Below, piece by piece: positions 11,348 through 24,425 of a DNA stretch of 64,000 bases. The stretch lies in the NCBI GenBank assembly GCA_036674765.1, contig JARVKI010000039.1:248001-312000 (forward strand), in the 5' to 3' direction. Both the position numbers and the translations under genes were made by a program. This DNA comes from Seiridium cupressi. Lineage: Eukaryota; Ascomycota; Sordariomycetes; Amphisphaeriales; Sporocadaceae. The first letter of the stretch is position 1. Every line of letters begins with the position of its first letter. The notes below the pieces were generated by a model that saw nothing but the letters and a program-made list of their open reading frames with translations, ran no database searches and was not told the DNA's origin.

Positions 11348-14300
11348 ATGGCGTCTGCCCCGTAAGCAAAACCTTGTTCACCCGCCCCGTAGCTACTGCT
11401 AATGTTCCGCGACAGGTCTTTCAAGGAGCTCACGAAAGCACTCCACACCTTCCTCCCGACAGCCAGCCTGCCTCTTCCCAAGGATCTTGTCGACATCATC
11501 GAAGGGTACGTACAGAAGCATGAAGCCCAAGAAGAGGGTGTGTCGCAGAAGCTGCACGAGGAGCTTATCTCCGTCTACGAAAAGGATGTACTCGGACATC
11601 CTTCCCGCTACGCCTCCTTCTTGAACATCCTCCGTCGCCTGCGCCCGTTAATTGCCCATCCCGAACGGACCGTGAAGTGGTGGGAGCTTCTACAGCCATT
11701 TCTGGCGCATATGAGCGAAGAGAAGGATCTGGTCGAGGAAGGACAAACCACCATCCTGGACATTCTGACCGCCGACTGGGGCGATGATGCCAACAACCCG
11801 GGTGGTGGCGCGGCCCTACCTTTGGCAGAAAGATTGGTTCAGCTATGGCTGGAAGACTGTGCAGTGGCCGGCAGAGCCGAAGATTTCCGGGTGAACTTTC
11901 GGGAGAAGCAGGTACGGGAAACGCTCATGATGTACGGGAAGAAGCGGCCTCGAGACTTCATGACGGTTGTTGGCAAGTTCATGGCCAAGCAAGAATGCCG
12001 TGCCAGGACTCTGCATTTGATGTCAGACTTCATTCGCAACAGGCCTCCCCATCTTTATCAGATCCTCCATACGCCACTATTTGGCAACTTGGTTAACTGC
12101 CTACAGCTGGACACCTCGACCACCATTGTCTCGCTGGCTTTGACAGTATTAACCATGGTTCTGCCGCATATGCCTAGTTCCTTAGTACCTCACCTGCCCA
12201 CATTGTTTAATATATATGCGCGGTTGCTGTTTTGGGACCGGGAACTTTCCGCGGCCGAGCTTGGGTTTGACTTGCCGATGGACCGCAGATTGTCTGCGAG
12301 TGATGCGAGCTGGGAGAAGAAAACATACTCGTCAGAGTTGGACGACACCAGAATACCGCAACTTTCCAATTATTTCACAATCCTATACGGCCTGTATCCT
12401 ATCAACTTCATGGACTACATACGAAAACCGCAGCGCTACTTGCGTCACGCTGAAGTGTCAAACTCGGATGACATCGAGATCCAGCCAACGGAGATACGGC
12501 ATGCCTCAGAGCAATTCCGATTGTGCCACGTACTTCATGAGAACTTCTATACATTGACTATAGACTCTGAAAAGACGGACTTTGGTAGATGGATCAAGAG
12601 CGAACCTGCCGAGGTAGTGGCTGATTGTATGGCTCTAAGACAATCCTTGGAATCGCCAGATGACTCGTTGGCCTCACAATTTGGCATGCATGAGCCTCCT
12701 GCTCTCTCCATCAAGGGCGAAACCGATAAAGATGGCCTCGAATCTGCACTCCTGAGTACCTCTAATCCGCTGGCCGCCTCTGCTTTTGATGGACTACAGA
12801 GTGATAGCTGGCACAGCACACAAACCATTCCGGTTGGGTCTCCAAGCAGTAGTCGTGTGCCATTCGCCTTGTTCCGGCAGCCGTCGCAAAGCAGCCATCA
12901 GTCGCAAAGAGACTCTTCAAGCACCAGGCCGTCTGGAAAAGCTGGCGACAGTCCTAACTTGCCCCCGACTAGTTCGTTTACGAACTTGCAGGATATGATC
13001 AACTCGAATAAAGTTATAAAATCAAGCCTGAATCAATCACTAGCGAACGATAGCGTCCCATCGTTGGCTCTAAGTCACCCAGAATCCATTCCCGACAGAC
13101 CGCTTTCAACCGCAAGGTCGGTTATGCAGCCGACGAATCTGGCGGTGTCCTCAGCGTCAACCCTTGAGGATAAGGACGCTCAGATCCGCCATCTGTACCG
13201 TCAAATTTTGTTATTGCACAACGACCTCACATTTGAAAGGTTTATGAAGCAGCAACATCTCACACACATGGGAGAGCTGCGGCGCAGGCAGGTTCGGGAA
13301 GCAGCCTCGGAGGCGGATGCGCAGAACTTGATCATGGCAAATCGCCATCTCAAAAAGCGTCTCGAGGAGGCCAGGAAGGTGGAAACACAGGTCAAGAAAG
13401 ACTCCGAGAAAAGCCGAAACCTCGCCAAAAAGTGGGAGGCTGATCTCTCTTCCAAGCTCAGGACCATTCGTGAAGAGCAAAAGAAATGGCTGGTCGAAGG
13501 CGAGACGCTCAGAGAAGAGCTGGCCAAAACAAAGGCGGAGGCCAACGCACTCGTCAAGCTCATATGTGATGCTGAGGTCAAGGAGAATGGCTGGAAGCAA
13601 CAGCTCCAATACATTGAGGCTAGCACAGAGGAAATGGAACGGCTAAAGAGTGAAGTCAAGCGACTAGCACAGTCTGAGCGTAACTTGCAATCTCAAGAGG
13701 CCGAACGTCAAGCCGCAATGACGCGTGCTGTTGAGGCGGACGGGCGGGCCGAGATGATGCAAAAGAAGCTGGATGCTCAAGGTATTGAGTTTCAGCAAAC
13801 TCGAGAGCTATACGAGTCTCAAGCCGTGGTGCTCAACGCCAAGCTCCAAGACGCTCTGAAGAATGGAACGGAGCGGCGTGCGGAGGGATTGAAGGCACAC
13901 TTGGATAGCGTCCTAGCTTCCAGCAGAGCTCAGCAGGCCGAGTTGAAGAAGCGACTTGCGGACTTGACAAGGAAGAACACGGCTCTGAACGCTACCCTGC
14001 TGGATTTGCAGTCGCAAGTGCCAACCCGATCCGTTTCTGACCCATCACGCCCGAGGTCTCCGGATTCAGATTCACCATCTGAGAATGACCATGGCCCCCT
14101 GAGCTCCCGCAACAGGCAGCATCGCGGATTCTCCGACCCAGAAACCTTTGATTCCACATATTACAACCCAACTCCTCCGTTAGAACCCCATGAAGCGGTC
14201 CTCTCTTCGTCATTCCGTCCATCGACTCCTGCCGGAACGGAGGCTTCGGGGTCCACTGCAGGTAAAACGAGTCCTGCCGTGGAGCGATATCATGGAAGAG

Positions 14301-14497
14301 GTAGGGGTTTTTTTTTTTTTTTTTTTTTTTTTTCCCTCCATCTTTTGGCATTCTAAGAAACATGGATCCAATTTATTGACCGTCATCTAGGTGGCTTGCA
14401 AAACCAAATGGTCATCAAAAAAGAAAGAAGAGACAAGAATGCTGACAAAGAGAAGAAGAAATCCAGTGGCATCAGAGGAATTCGAGGATTTGTATGA
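11348..14497 (+). CDS. TSC1: Hamartin/TSC1-type subunit of the TSC complex
   Basis: Exons are 11348-11361, 11416-14300 and 14391-14497, giving 1001 residues. The first exon is only 14 bases and gives the start MASAPSFKELTKALHTF. The N-terminal 450 residues form the helical hamartin repeat domain (for example YASFLNILRRLRPLIAHPERTVKWWE). A Ser-rich disordered middle follows. Residues of about 600-880 are a long coiled coil (AQIRHLYRQILLLHNDLTFERF, then many KKRLEEARK-like heptads), the part that binds TSC2 in the known complex. The last exon adds the basic tail GLQNQMVIKKERRDK ending GIRGIRGFV. In fission yeast and animals TSC1-TSC2 is the GAP complex that restrains Rheb and TORC1. Both introns were placed by frame and splice sites. 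Without the last splice the frame ends in a run of Phe encoded by a T26 tract. Confidence 0.88.
14308..14333 (+). repeat. T26 homopolymer inside the last TSC1 intron
   Basis: Twenty-six consecutive T residues start 7 bases after the donor of the 89-base final TSC1 intron (14301-14389). The tract sits near the donor rather than next to the acceptor, so it is not an ordinary 3' polypyrimidine tract. It is a likely site of length variation. Confidence 0.85.
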
Positions 14498-15149
14498 TTT
14501 GATACCCCCACCCAGGAATGAATTATGAGTCTTGACTTTGTGAGTTTGAAGTGAACTCTTTCTCTGTATGTGCATCGCTTGTGACGAAGGCAATGCCAAG
14601 CCAGTGCCATGAAAACTGCCTTGGCTATGAATCACTTGATATTGGTTGGGAGTTTGAAGACCTATTTGCAAACCAGTATACCTTGGCCATGCCCATTCGA
14701 ATGGGCTCCCGGACAGAAACCCGCCATAGGAAGCAGTACCAGAGAAAACGTACAGAATAGGTCTACAGGTGTCGACTATCCTGGTGGCATTGGTTTAATG
14801 GCTCCGAGTCCATCTACGGGGCGAATAGTAACTTGGTGTTCATGCTCAGGTCAAGTCGGGAATTTGTGCCAGTTAATTGTGTTCACCGGTCGCAGTCATT
14901 CGTGCAAGATGATGATAATCTCCAGAACTACTGAATATACAGGACTACTCCTCCGCGCATCGGAGACCTCCGTATCCATGGCCAGGCAGCAGTCCTTCGA
15001 TGGTGATCTTGGCCATGAAAGCACGCACGCACCCCATTCCCTATTCGCATTATACTGTCTATTCGTTGCTTCCGTCTTGCCCCACTCAATAGCTTATCCC
15101 GTTCAAGTGGTCCTGTTGTTTCGAAGCCAGAACAAGAACAAGATCAAAT
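14498..15149. other. Spacer between TSC1 and the GNAT gene
   Basis: This 650-base region should hold the TSC1 3' UTR and the promoter of the downstream gene. Open frames inside it are short and unrecognised. The last 40 bases before the GNAT start are A-rich (AACAAGAACAAGATCAA), as is usual just ahead of a fungal start codon. Confidence 0.4.
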
Positions 15150-16000
15150 ATGCCTCAGTCGCCCTTCCACATCCGTGACAACCTCACCCACCCAGATGAC
15201 ACCGATTTCGTGGTAGCAGCCTTCGACTCTTGCGTCCCCTACTGCAAATCCATCGGCTCCGCGGACATGTGGGGACCCGAGCTCTTCAGTGCGAAAGACG
15301 GGTTTGTGAAGAGCACCGAGGAGGACGTTCTTGGCTCGGAGAAGTACAGGCTCACGGGGGCGGGAGAGGCGGTCAAGATTTTTATTGCTGAGAGGATACT
15401 TGATGGAGAGTCAGGCAGCACTGAGGCCGGAGACAGGCAAGAGGAAAGGGCTACGCTGCAAGGTCAGGAAGAGAAGGACGGGCTGTGTTATAGAACAGGG
15501 GACGAAAAGGATGGGGCAGGCTATGCAAAGAGATTTCTCAAAGTTGGAATGGCCATGGTCAAGTTGAATTGGTTTCCAGGTTATATCCGAAATCAAACCA
15601 TTTTCGCAGATCTGATCGGAGAGGCCGAGCAGGCCGGTGAATGGGTATATGTTGAAGTCATGATCTCCGATTTCCGAACTTCTGGCACATCTCGGAGAGG
15701 CGTGGGTAGCGCCTTATTGGGTTACATCAAAAGCTTTGCGCAGCAGTCGGGCGCCAGGACTGTCTTTGTGGACGCGTGGTCTGGGAATGGGGGCAAGTTG
15801 GTTGGGTGAGTTGAAACGCCATGTTGGTCGGAACGGGCTCTCCAATATATGCGGTAACGCTGTCAGACAGGGTTCATTCACTAATATCTGGGGGCAGATT
15901 CTACGAGTCCAACGGCTTTGTGGCGGTGGACGCGTATGTGTTGCAGAGGAAGAATAAGGAGCCATGGCCTGCAGTGATATTGCGGATGGATCTGTGCTGA
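15150..16000 (+). CDS. GNAT-family N-acetyltransferase
   Basis: Two exons (15150-15805 and 15898-16000, intron 92 bases) give 252 residues. The C-terminal part has the GNAT acetyl-CoA binding signature RRGVGSALLGYI (R-x-x-G-x-G/A). A strand-helix follows (ARTVFVDAWSGNGGKLVGFYESNGFVAVDAY) with the FYESNGF motif typical of motif B; the splice joins KLVG to FYESNGF. The N-terminal half begins IRDNLTHPDDTDFVVAAFDSCVPYC. An insertion of about 40 acidic, Gln/Glu-rich residues (near 88-130) interrupts the fold before the central strands, which is larger than in simple GNAT enzymes. The substrate cannot be inferred. The terminal exon is supported by keeping the frame and completing the fold. Confidence 0.82.
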
Positions 16001-18066
16001 TCTTCCTTCGTTGCTAAGTTCGCGGACCGAAAGGCAGACCGTTAGTGCAGAGGCTGAGGTCTGGTTTCATGGGTGCTCAAGAATGGTCAGAAAGGACATG
16101 AGTTTTATTGCTTGTCATACTGAGTTGTGTGTAACCGAGGCAAGACAACAGGTTGCAGATTTCTCCTAATGATAGTCATGTTTAGCAGCAAGGTGTGCTG
16201 GCCGGCTCAGAGTTTTACTGTTTGACAGCTGCCTCGAGCTGCAAATTCTCAAAGACACACCCTCGTGGCTACTAATGTAGACAAACACGCATGTACCTAT
16301 CAAGCTTGCATAGCGCCTGGGAGTGACTCGGCCCCAGAGACGTCGCGTTTGACGAACTTACAGTACGGTCGGGGGCTAGTACACGGATGTGTATGTACAA
16401 CGTTCATCCGGCCTAACCCAAATCTCCCAGATCCCCCTTCTTTTTATGCTCTGTGGGGGAATTGACCTCGACCAGCGTGTCATTGGAGACGCCCGGTCGG
16501 CGCCACATGGCACACCAATGCAGCGCGAATGCAGGAACAACCAAAAAAGCAAGCGCCACGCAAGCGCTAAGAGATAATTCGCTGGACTTCCAAGCAAAGT
16601 TCGGCTCTCTCTAGGGCGAGGCATTTTCATTTGTCATGTGTTTGGACGGGCGGAGCAAGCATAGTAAACCAAACAGCGGAACAAGCGAGAGTCGGCGACT
16701 TGGAGGTGGCAAGCGGCCTCATGTCATCGGCAATGGTGGTAGGGCCTGGCTGCTGTCGTCTGGAATACGAAGTGTGAGAGCGAGATGCCATGACGGGTCA
16801 TGCCACATTCCCCGATGCCTTTCTCTGTGTCTGGTTGCATCGCGCCGTGATAACTCGGGCACTGACTATTGATTTATAAATGGGGAAACTGGGCCAGCAG
16901 CGAGGATGTCGGCCGATGCCCACAATACGATGGATGGGTCGGGATGATTTTGGTTCTTGGGACCTGGGGGTGGGACGAACGGGAGAGCATGGACATGGAC
17001 ATCCCCAATCACCCTTGCTCTTTGAACTGGCCAAAAAGCTTGAACACTGGCCCCCCTGCTGCAGGCTGCTAAAAACGGACTGAGTTGGGACGATTCGGGG
17101 CCAAACATGAGCCCACGGCAGCGGAGCTTCCTTCCTTGCAATGTCAGAGGGCCTTGCAAGCCAAACAGCGCTGATTGGGTCTGTATCGCGGGACAGCGAT
17201 CCAATGTCCACTTTTTGTTTGGCTCAGCACCTCCTGGTCTTTATGCTTCTTCTGTCAGGCACCGGCCACCTGCAGGATCGATCGCCGGCTTGTGGGCTTG
17301 TGAGGGTAACGATGCGTCAGTGCTGGCACCCGAAGCCTTTTTGTTCTATGACATGTTGAGCATTTGGTGGTTGTACTATTGCAGGAAAAAGGGATAGAAG
17401 ATACGATGACCTCTGAAGCCTCGGTCGCGCGAAACTTGCAAGCTGAAGCATCCTTTGCACAGTGCCCAATCGAGTTCCTGTTACCCTTTTGGCTTTCAGA
17501 GGTGTTCTCGGGGGTCGAGACCGCGGGCGAACCAACGAAGGTTGCGTGGTGTGTGGGGGGAGACACGAGCTACGTTATGCAGGTGGTACCGTACCGTGGA
17601 CATGGTTTGAGCGAGGAATCCAATGCGAGTTGACTGACTGTGTGTGTGAGTGCGGTGACAGCCATGAAAAGCAGGCTTAGGTACCTTGGAACTCTGTACC
17701 GGCTGTTGGTAGGCGTCCGTCCCATCACGTCAGGTCTTTTTTGTTCATTGGCCTTGCCTTGTTAAAACTCTTTTCTTGTCCTTGTCCCCTCCTTCCCACT
17801 CAGTCTCAAAGTCAACAACATACCTTAACTAGCTCTTGTAATTCCTCAACGTTGTAATCACGCTCGCTGATCTCCCATCTACTCATTCTTTCTTCCCCCT
17901 TTTGACCTAGGAACGAGAAACCTTCGCTTTATTCCTCTCATCGACTAACCCACGTCTGTTGTCTTGGAATTATTTCTGGACCGTTAATAAACAAAAATAT
18001 CGCGATATTTGCCAGAGCCCTTCGCACAACTGATATTCCAGCCTCATCACTACAAAGCACCCTAAC
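16001..18066. promoter_or_regulatory. 2.1 kb spacer with the eglC promoter and CT-rich leader
   Basis: No gene can be supported. Several GC-rich frames are open on both strands between about 16800 and 17640, but none has a recognisable domain and they overlap one another in conflicting frames. From about 17750 to 18066 the plus strand is strongly CT-rich (for example TTTTCTTGTCCTTGTCCCCT). It contains no ATG in at least the last 240 bases, as expected of a long leader in front of a highly expressed gene. Confidence 0.45.
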
Positions 18067-20040
<1,974 letters not shown>

Positions 20041-23000
20041 CTATGATTTCTCCACCAACGCCTGAATAGAGTCTCGACTCCAGGTTGCGATCCTTTCCTG
20101 ATCGCAAGTATCCCATAACCTCTGTATCAGCGCCTGAAATAGCCCAAGGTCGTTTCCAGCTGTCGCCTTTTGCAACTCCAGCCAACCGGCTGCCCCAAAT
20201 CGAGTGATCACTGTATCGCTTCCTCCGGGGATCGTGCTGGCTCTGTACAAAATCCTCAATATCTGATTGCGTAGATTCGGGCCCATGTAGGGATTGCAGT
20301 AGAGGGCAAAGATGCGCTCGAAGACTTTGCGCTTGTGTAAAAGCCCGACGTCGACTGTCGTGCGCAGAGTGTCTAGGAGGTAGGAAAGCAGCCAGCTGAG
20401 CTCCGTGTAAAAGGCGCTGTCCTCTGTCGGTGCTTCCTGGACGATGTCCTGGACTAATGGAATCTTGTCCAGATCCCAGCTTGGACCCCGAGTCAGGAAC
20501 GTGTTGATCTTGGGATAAAGACAATGTGTTGGGTTCCTGAGGATGTCGAGTGCTCGGCAAACGAAGGCCAGGATGGTATTGGGTACGACGGTGTTATCGT
20601 TCTGCCTCACGGTTTCTGTGAGCTCCGATAGCAGAAGCCAGACTTGCTCGTTCTCCTCGTAGGCGGACTCTTTGATCTTTGCTGCCATTTTGGCGATACT
20701 GGTCAAGGCTTCCTTCCGGATACTGGTGTGTTCGGAAGCGAGAAGCCAGATAACGGCAGCAGCATAGCCCTCCTCAACCAGTTCTTCTGCTGATTTTGCA
20801 GTCCATTTCATCAATGCACTGTTGTCCTTGCTTGTCACGATGGGTACGGAGAGCACCTCTTCCAACTGCTCCTGGCTAACCTTGACGCTGTCGTCGCTCG
20901 TGCTACCCCCTGTCTCTGCGGAAGGAATCTCGTCGATGTCCATCTCCTCCGATATGACTGCTTGGTCCGAAACTGAAAGATGTTTCCGAGCTTTAGAATC
21001 GCCGAAGCTGATAGCGAACTTGTTCATGACCGCTTCGAGGAGCGATTTTCTGGTACCGGTTGATAGCGAATGACTAAGGTAGCTGGAAAGTAGGTGCGCC
21101 ATGTTGGAAAGCAGAGCTTTGTCTGTCGCTGACTTCACGAAAAACGGCAGTTGCTCCGCTATTGTCATCATCAATGGGCATACAGCTTCATCTGCTGCAT
21201 CTCCCTGGACTGTTTTTGGGTCTTCTGCAAGAAGCTCATAGACCGCTTCCAAGTGTTTGATTGGTGACCTTGCGCACCGTTCTGCACAGTTATCCAGAAA
21301 CGACCATATCTCTTCTTGGATCTCCTCGGAGCTTCTTAAAGCGGCCAGCAGGGGCTTGAGACCAGACTTGTGCGATTGCCGCCTGACGAGCTCGTGTTCT
21401 TCGGCCACAAATCGCAGGACCGTAGTGACATTAGCTGCGCTGAGCCCCTGCGCATTCTTGAAGTGCAGTTTCAAGAGAGTGATGAACGGTGATGCTGGCG
21501 ACTCTTTACTCTTGGCAAACCATTTCATACCAGGTGAATACTTTGCCATGGTGAAGAGACTTTCGAGCTCTATCAAACGCATGGATGCTTCCTCCTCATC
21601 TGTGGTGACAGCCTCAAGCCTCTTGATAGTTGCAGAAAGCATAGGCGAGAAATCATATCTTGCCGCAAGGGCGGCTTGAGGAATAACCTCGTGATACAAA
21701 ACCAACAAGCGGCTTGTAGCATCTCGTTGCAGAAGGTCGTCATCCGACAGCACTCGATATGCACTGATGACCTCCTTTATGCTGGGCACTTTCTTACAAA
21801 AGTCGTCCACGAGCCGACGGGCGGCATCTTCCCACAAGCTATCGGAAACATTAGCAGCTTTTTTGTACATACCAAGTACAGTTGCTAGCTTCTCTAATGC
21901 AATAACAAGTAGACGGATGGCGAAGAAAGACACAAGCTTGGACTTGTGGACCAGACACTTCGTTATAGCCTTGAGGTCGAGTGGAAGCGGGAGTATATTG
22001 CCAAGCACAACAGCAGTTGGCGGTGGTATTCTCGCAAACCTTGTCGAGTGCCCAAAGAAAGATGGCACATCCAAACGAATGGTGTTGAAAAGCAGAGTCG
22101 AATAGCCTATCCATGTTGCCGACAATTTGGGGTCGAAGGTAAAGGATCTCCTGTTCGCAAAGTAATTGGCAACCAGTTCAGGGCATGCGGCAAATATTGC
22201 GACCAGCAGCTCGTTTTGTTTCGTACTTGACCATGGTCTCAGTGTCTGGACGAATTCTGACAACAGAGAATTGCGCACGGGCACTTCTTCGTTAAATTTG
22301 TCCATCCACGGAATGCTCTCTAAACCATGGTCTGCGTCCTCGTCAGATTCGGAATTGCTCACAAGATCCGGGCTTACGCCCTCCGGGTAGTACCCATTTT
22401 GAGCACGGAGTATTCCCGCGGTTGTAGTGGTGCACGCAGCTGAGAGGAACTCATGCGCCGCATCCTCCACCGATTGTTGGCTCCCATCAGAGGACTGTGT
22501 ATGGTGATAGGTGTAGAGTGATGCGATGCGGATCAACGACTGAGCATTTAATATCCTGATTTTGGCGTCTTTGGCCAGCTTTTGATCAAGCACGACGGAA
22601 GTTTTCAAGGTGTTCAAAATCTCAAAGACCAAGTACGGAGGATCCTCCTTGATGCCTCGCATGAGAGCGGCAACAATGTCCTTCTGTGATAGAAGATCTC
22701 TTTTTGCTTCGGCATGAAGATGTCTCAGACTACCGAGAAGAACCCGAACGGCATTCGTTCTGACACTCGGTCTCTTGACATCTTCGATACCTTCGCCGAG
22801 GAAGCGCAAGCCCATATTCCTTGCCAGTGACTTGTACGCGTAGTTCCTTGCCCGGAAGGTTGAGACAGCTAAGGCGCCCCCGTCCATGCAGACGATCTCT
22901 CTTATTAATCTCAATGTCGGCGATATTACAAAGTCCTTGCCCTTGTCTGCAGAAAGGTTCTTTGCGAGAAGCTCCTGTTGGCGTTTCTGCAGTAGCGTAC

Positions 23001-23460
23001 GGCCAATTCCTAGGCCGTACTCGACGAGGTCGACGTCTGAGGCAATGAGCTTCAGGAGAAGGGCAAGCACCACGGCAACGGCTGACATGACGTTCTCGTT
23101 GCTCATTTGTGAGGCCATGCTCCAGATGTCCATGATGTCGGACACATATATCGGTACTTCCTCCTCCATCACTCTTGATTTCGTCATATCGAGGTACTGT
23201 GTGATGATCTGCACCTTGGACTGGTCCTTTGCGCCGTTTTCATTGACGGTGCCGTCAAGCAAATCCTTGAAAGATTGGAGGCCATGTCTCGCCTTGCGAA
23301 GATCTTGATCGAATGTCAGGAGCTGGTGCAGCTGCCTGGCGCTGTATACCTCTTCGGATGTCGGAGCCTCGATGACGATATTTCGCTTGCGCTTCGGTGG
23401 CTTTGTGGTATCGAGCTGTTCAGGCGCTTCTGGCCCGGCGTTTCGTTTTCGCTTCATCAT
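20041..23460 (-). CDS. URB1: Nucleolar pre-ribosomal-associated protein 1 (URB1/NPA1)
   Basis: A single exon of 1139 residues. The protein starts with two Met and two basic nuclear-localisation-like clusters (MMKRKRN and PPKRKRN). The N-terminal Npa1 region is recognisable from LHQLLTFDQDLRKARHGLQSFKDLL to TLRLIREIVCMDGGALAVSTF and KSLARNMGLRFLG. The rest is a long helical repeat, and the URB1 C-terminal region includes CNPYMGPNLRNQILRILYRA. In yeast Npa1/Urb1 is part of early pre-60S particles in the nucleolus and is needed for 27S pre-rRNA processing. The protein is somewhat shorter than yeast Urb1. It is divergent from DIB1 across a 426-base promoter. Confidence 0.87.
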   Translation of the reverse strand: MMKRKRNAGPEAPEQLDTTKPPKRKRNIVIEAPTSEEVYSARQLHQLLTFDQDLRKARHGLQSFKDLLDGTVNENGAKDQSKVQIITQYLDMTKSRVMEEEVPIYVSDIMDIWSMASQMSNENVMSAVAVVLALLLKLIASDVDLVEYGLGIGRTLLQKRQQELLAKNLSADKGKDFVISPTLRLIREIVCMDGGALAVSTFRARNYAYKSLARNMGLRFLGEGIEDVKRPSVRTNAVRVLLGSLRHLHAEAKRDLLSQKDIVAALMRGIKEDPPYLVFEILNTLKTSVVLDQKLAKDAKIRILNAQSLIRIASLYTYHHTQSSDGSQQSVEDAAHEFLSAACTTTTAGILRAQNGYYPEGVSPDLVSNSESDEDADHGLESIPWMDKFNEEVPVRNSLLSEFVQTLRPWSSTKQNELLVAIFAACPELVANYFANRRSFTFDPKLSATWIGYSTLLFNTIRLDVPSFFGHSTRFARIPPPTAVVLGNILPLPLDLKAITKCLVHKSKLVSFFAIRLLVIALEKLATVLGMYKKAANVSDSLWEDAARRLVDDFCKKVPSIKEVISAYRVLSDDDLLQRDATSRLLVLYHEVIPQAALAARYDFSPMLSATIKRLEAVTTDEEEASMRLIELESLFTMAKYSPGMKWFAKSKESPASPFITLLKLHFKNAQGLSAANVTTVLRFVAEEHELVRRQSHKSGLKPLLAALRSSEEIQEEIWSFLDNCAERCARSPIKHLEAVYELLAEDPKTVQGDAADEAVCPLMMTIAEQLPFFVKSATDKALLSNMAHLLSSYLSHSLSTGTRKSLLEAVMNKFAISFGDSKARKHLSVSDQAVISEEMDIDEIPSAETGGSTSDDSVKVSQEQLEEVLSVPIVTSKDNSALMKWTAKSAEELVEEGYAAAVIWLLASEHTSIRKEALTSIAKMAAKIKESAYEENEQVWLLLSELTETVRQNDNTVVPNTILAFVCRALDILRNPTHCLYPKINTFLTRGPSWDLDKIPLVQDIVQEAPTEDSAFYTELSWLLSYLLDTLRTTVDVGLLHKRKVFERIFALYCNPYMGPNLRNQILRILYRASTIPGGSDTVITRFGAAGWLELQKATAGNDLGLFQALIQRLWDTCDQERIATWSRDSIQALVEKS

Positions 23461-23886
23461 GAGCCGCGATGTGGATGACGGGACGACTGTGTGGGCTTGA
23501 GCTTAGGTATGGAGAGTGCGGATATTATCTCCTCCCTGGTGATATGGAGTGGCTCGTTGGAGAATTGAGCGTCCTATGGGCGTTGTGAAATAGAAGTTTA
23601 CGTCTGCCCAGCGCCTACCGAACCTCAATTGACCCCACGAGCTTCGACGCCTTGAAAGTTGCGATTCTGCCGCCATCTCTCTCGGAAATTTTGACCGCTT
23701 TCTTATTGGGAGGAGCTAGTCATCAGCGGAACCAGCCCCGCGCTCCCCACTGCGGCTCTTCACCCCACCAATGTCGCATGGCCTGCCCACTTCAATGCTT
23801 GCCTCCATCCGCGCAAACATTCGTGAACCTTCTCTGGTTCATTTCCTCTCGCGACTCCCGAACGACTCATAACAACAACTACTACC
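23461..23886. promoter_or_regulatory. Bidirectional promoter, URB1 / DIB1
   Basis: Only 426 bases separate the start codons of URB1 (minus) and DIB1 (plus), so both promoters and leaders must share this stretch. The DIB1 side is CT-rich and ends ACAACAACTACTACCATGG, a good fungal start context. Confidence 0.6.
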
Positions 23887-24425
23887 ATGGGCTCAGTTGT
23901 TTTACCACACTTGACGACGGGCTGGCATGTCGACCAAGCCATACTTGCTGATGAAGAGAGATTAGTATGTATCCGGTTTGGGAGAGACTGGGACCCAGAA
24001 TGCATGAAGATGGATGAGGTCCTCTACAGTAAGTACCTGCTTGGACTGAAAGCAACTACAAGTCAAACGCTCCAAGGATCTGTTTCAGAAGTAACATAAC
24101 CGTAAGAGTCACTGCTAACCTCGCTTTGAATTTAGAGATTGCCGACCGCGTCAGGAATTTCTGCGTCATCTACCTGTGCGACATCGACCAGGTGCCCGAC
24201 TTCAACCAGATGTACGAGCTGTATGACCCTTGCACTATCATGTGGTTCTTCCGCAATAAACATATGATGTGTGATTTCGGTACTGGCAACAACAATAAGC
24301 TCAACTTTGCCCTCGAAGATAAGCAGGAGCTCATCGATATTTGCGAGACCATCTACAAAGGGGCGAAGAAGGGACGTGGTCTGGTGGTCAGCCCGAAAGA
24401 TTACTCTACACGATACCGATACTAG
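23887..24425 (+). CDS. DIB1: U5 snRNP thioredoxin-like protein DIB1/Dim1
   Basis: Exons are 23887-24028 and 24136-24425 (intron 107 bases), giving 143 residues, the family's usual length of 142-143. The sequence is close to invariant for the family: LPHLTTGWHVDQAIL, VCIRFGRDWDPECMKMDE, FCVIYLCDIDQVPDFNQMYE, MWFFRNKHMMCDFGTGNNNK and KGRGLVVSPKDYSTRY. It has a thioredoxin fold without the redox CxxC motif. In yeast Dib1 sits in the U4/U6.U5 tri-snRNP and leaves at spliceosome activation. The splice (Tyr then Lys-Ile-Ala-Asp) restores the conserved frame exactly. Confidence 0.97.

Noticed and set aside
13201..13659. Minus-strand ORFs of 132-152 codons
   Set aside because: They are shadows of the TSC1 coiled-coil coding sequence.
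16798..17397. Several overlapping GC-rich ORFs on both strands upstream of eglC
   Set aside because: Conflicting frames are open together, which indicates few stop codons from base composition rather than coding; none has a domain.
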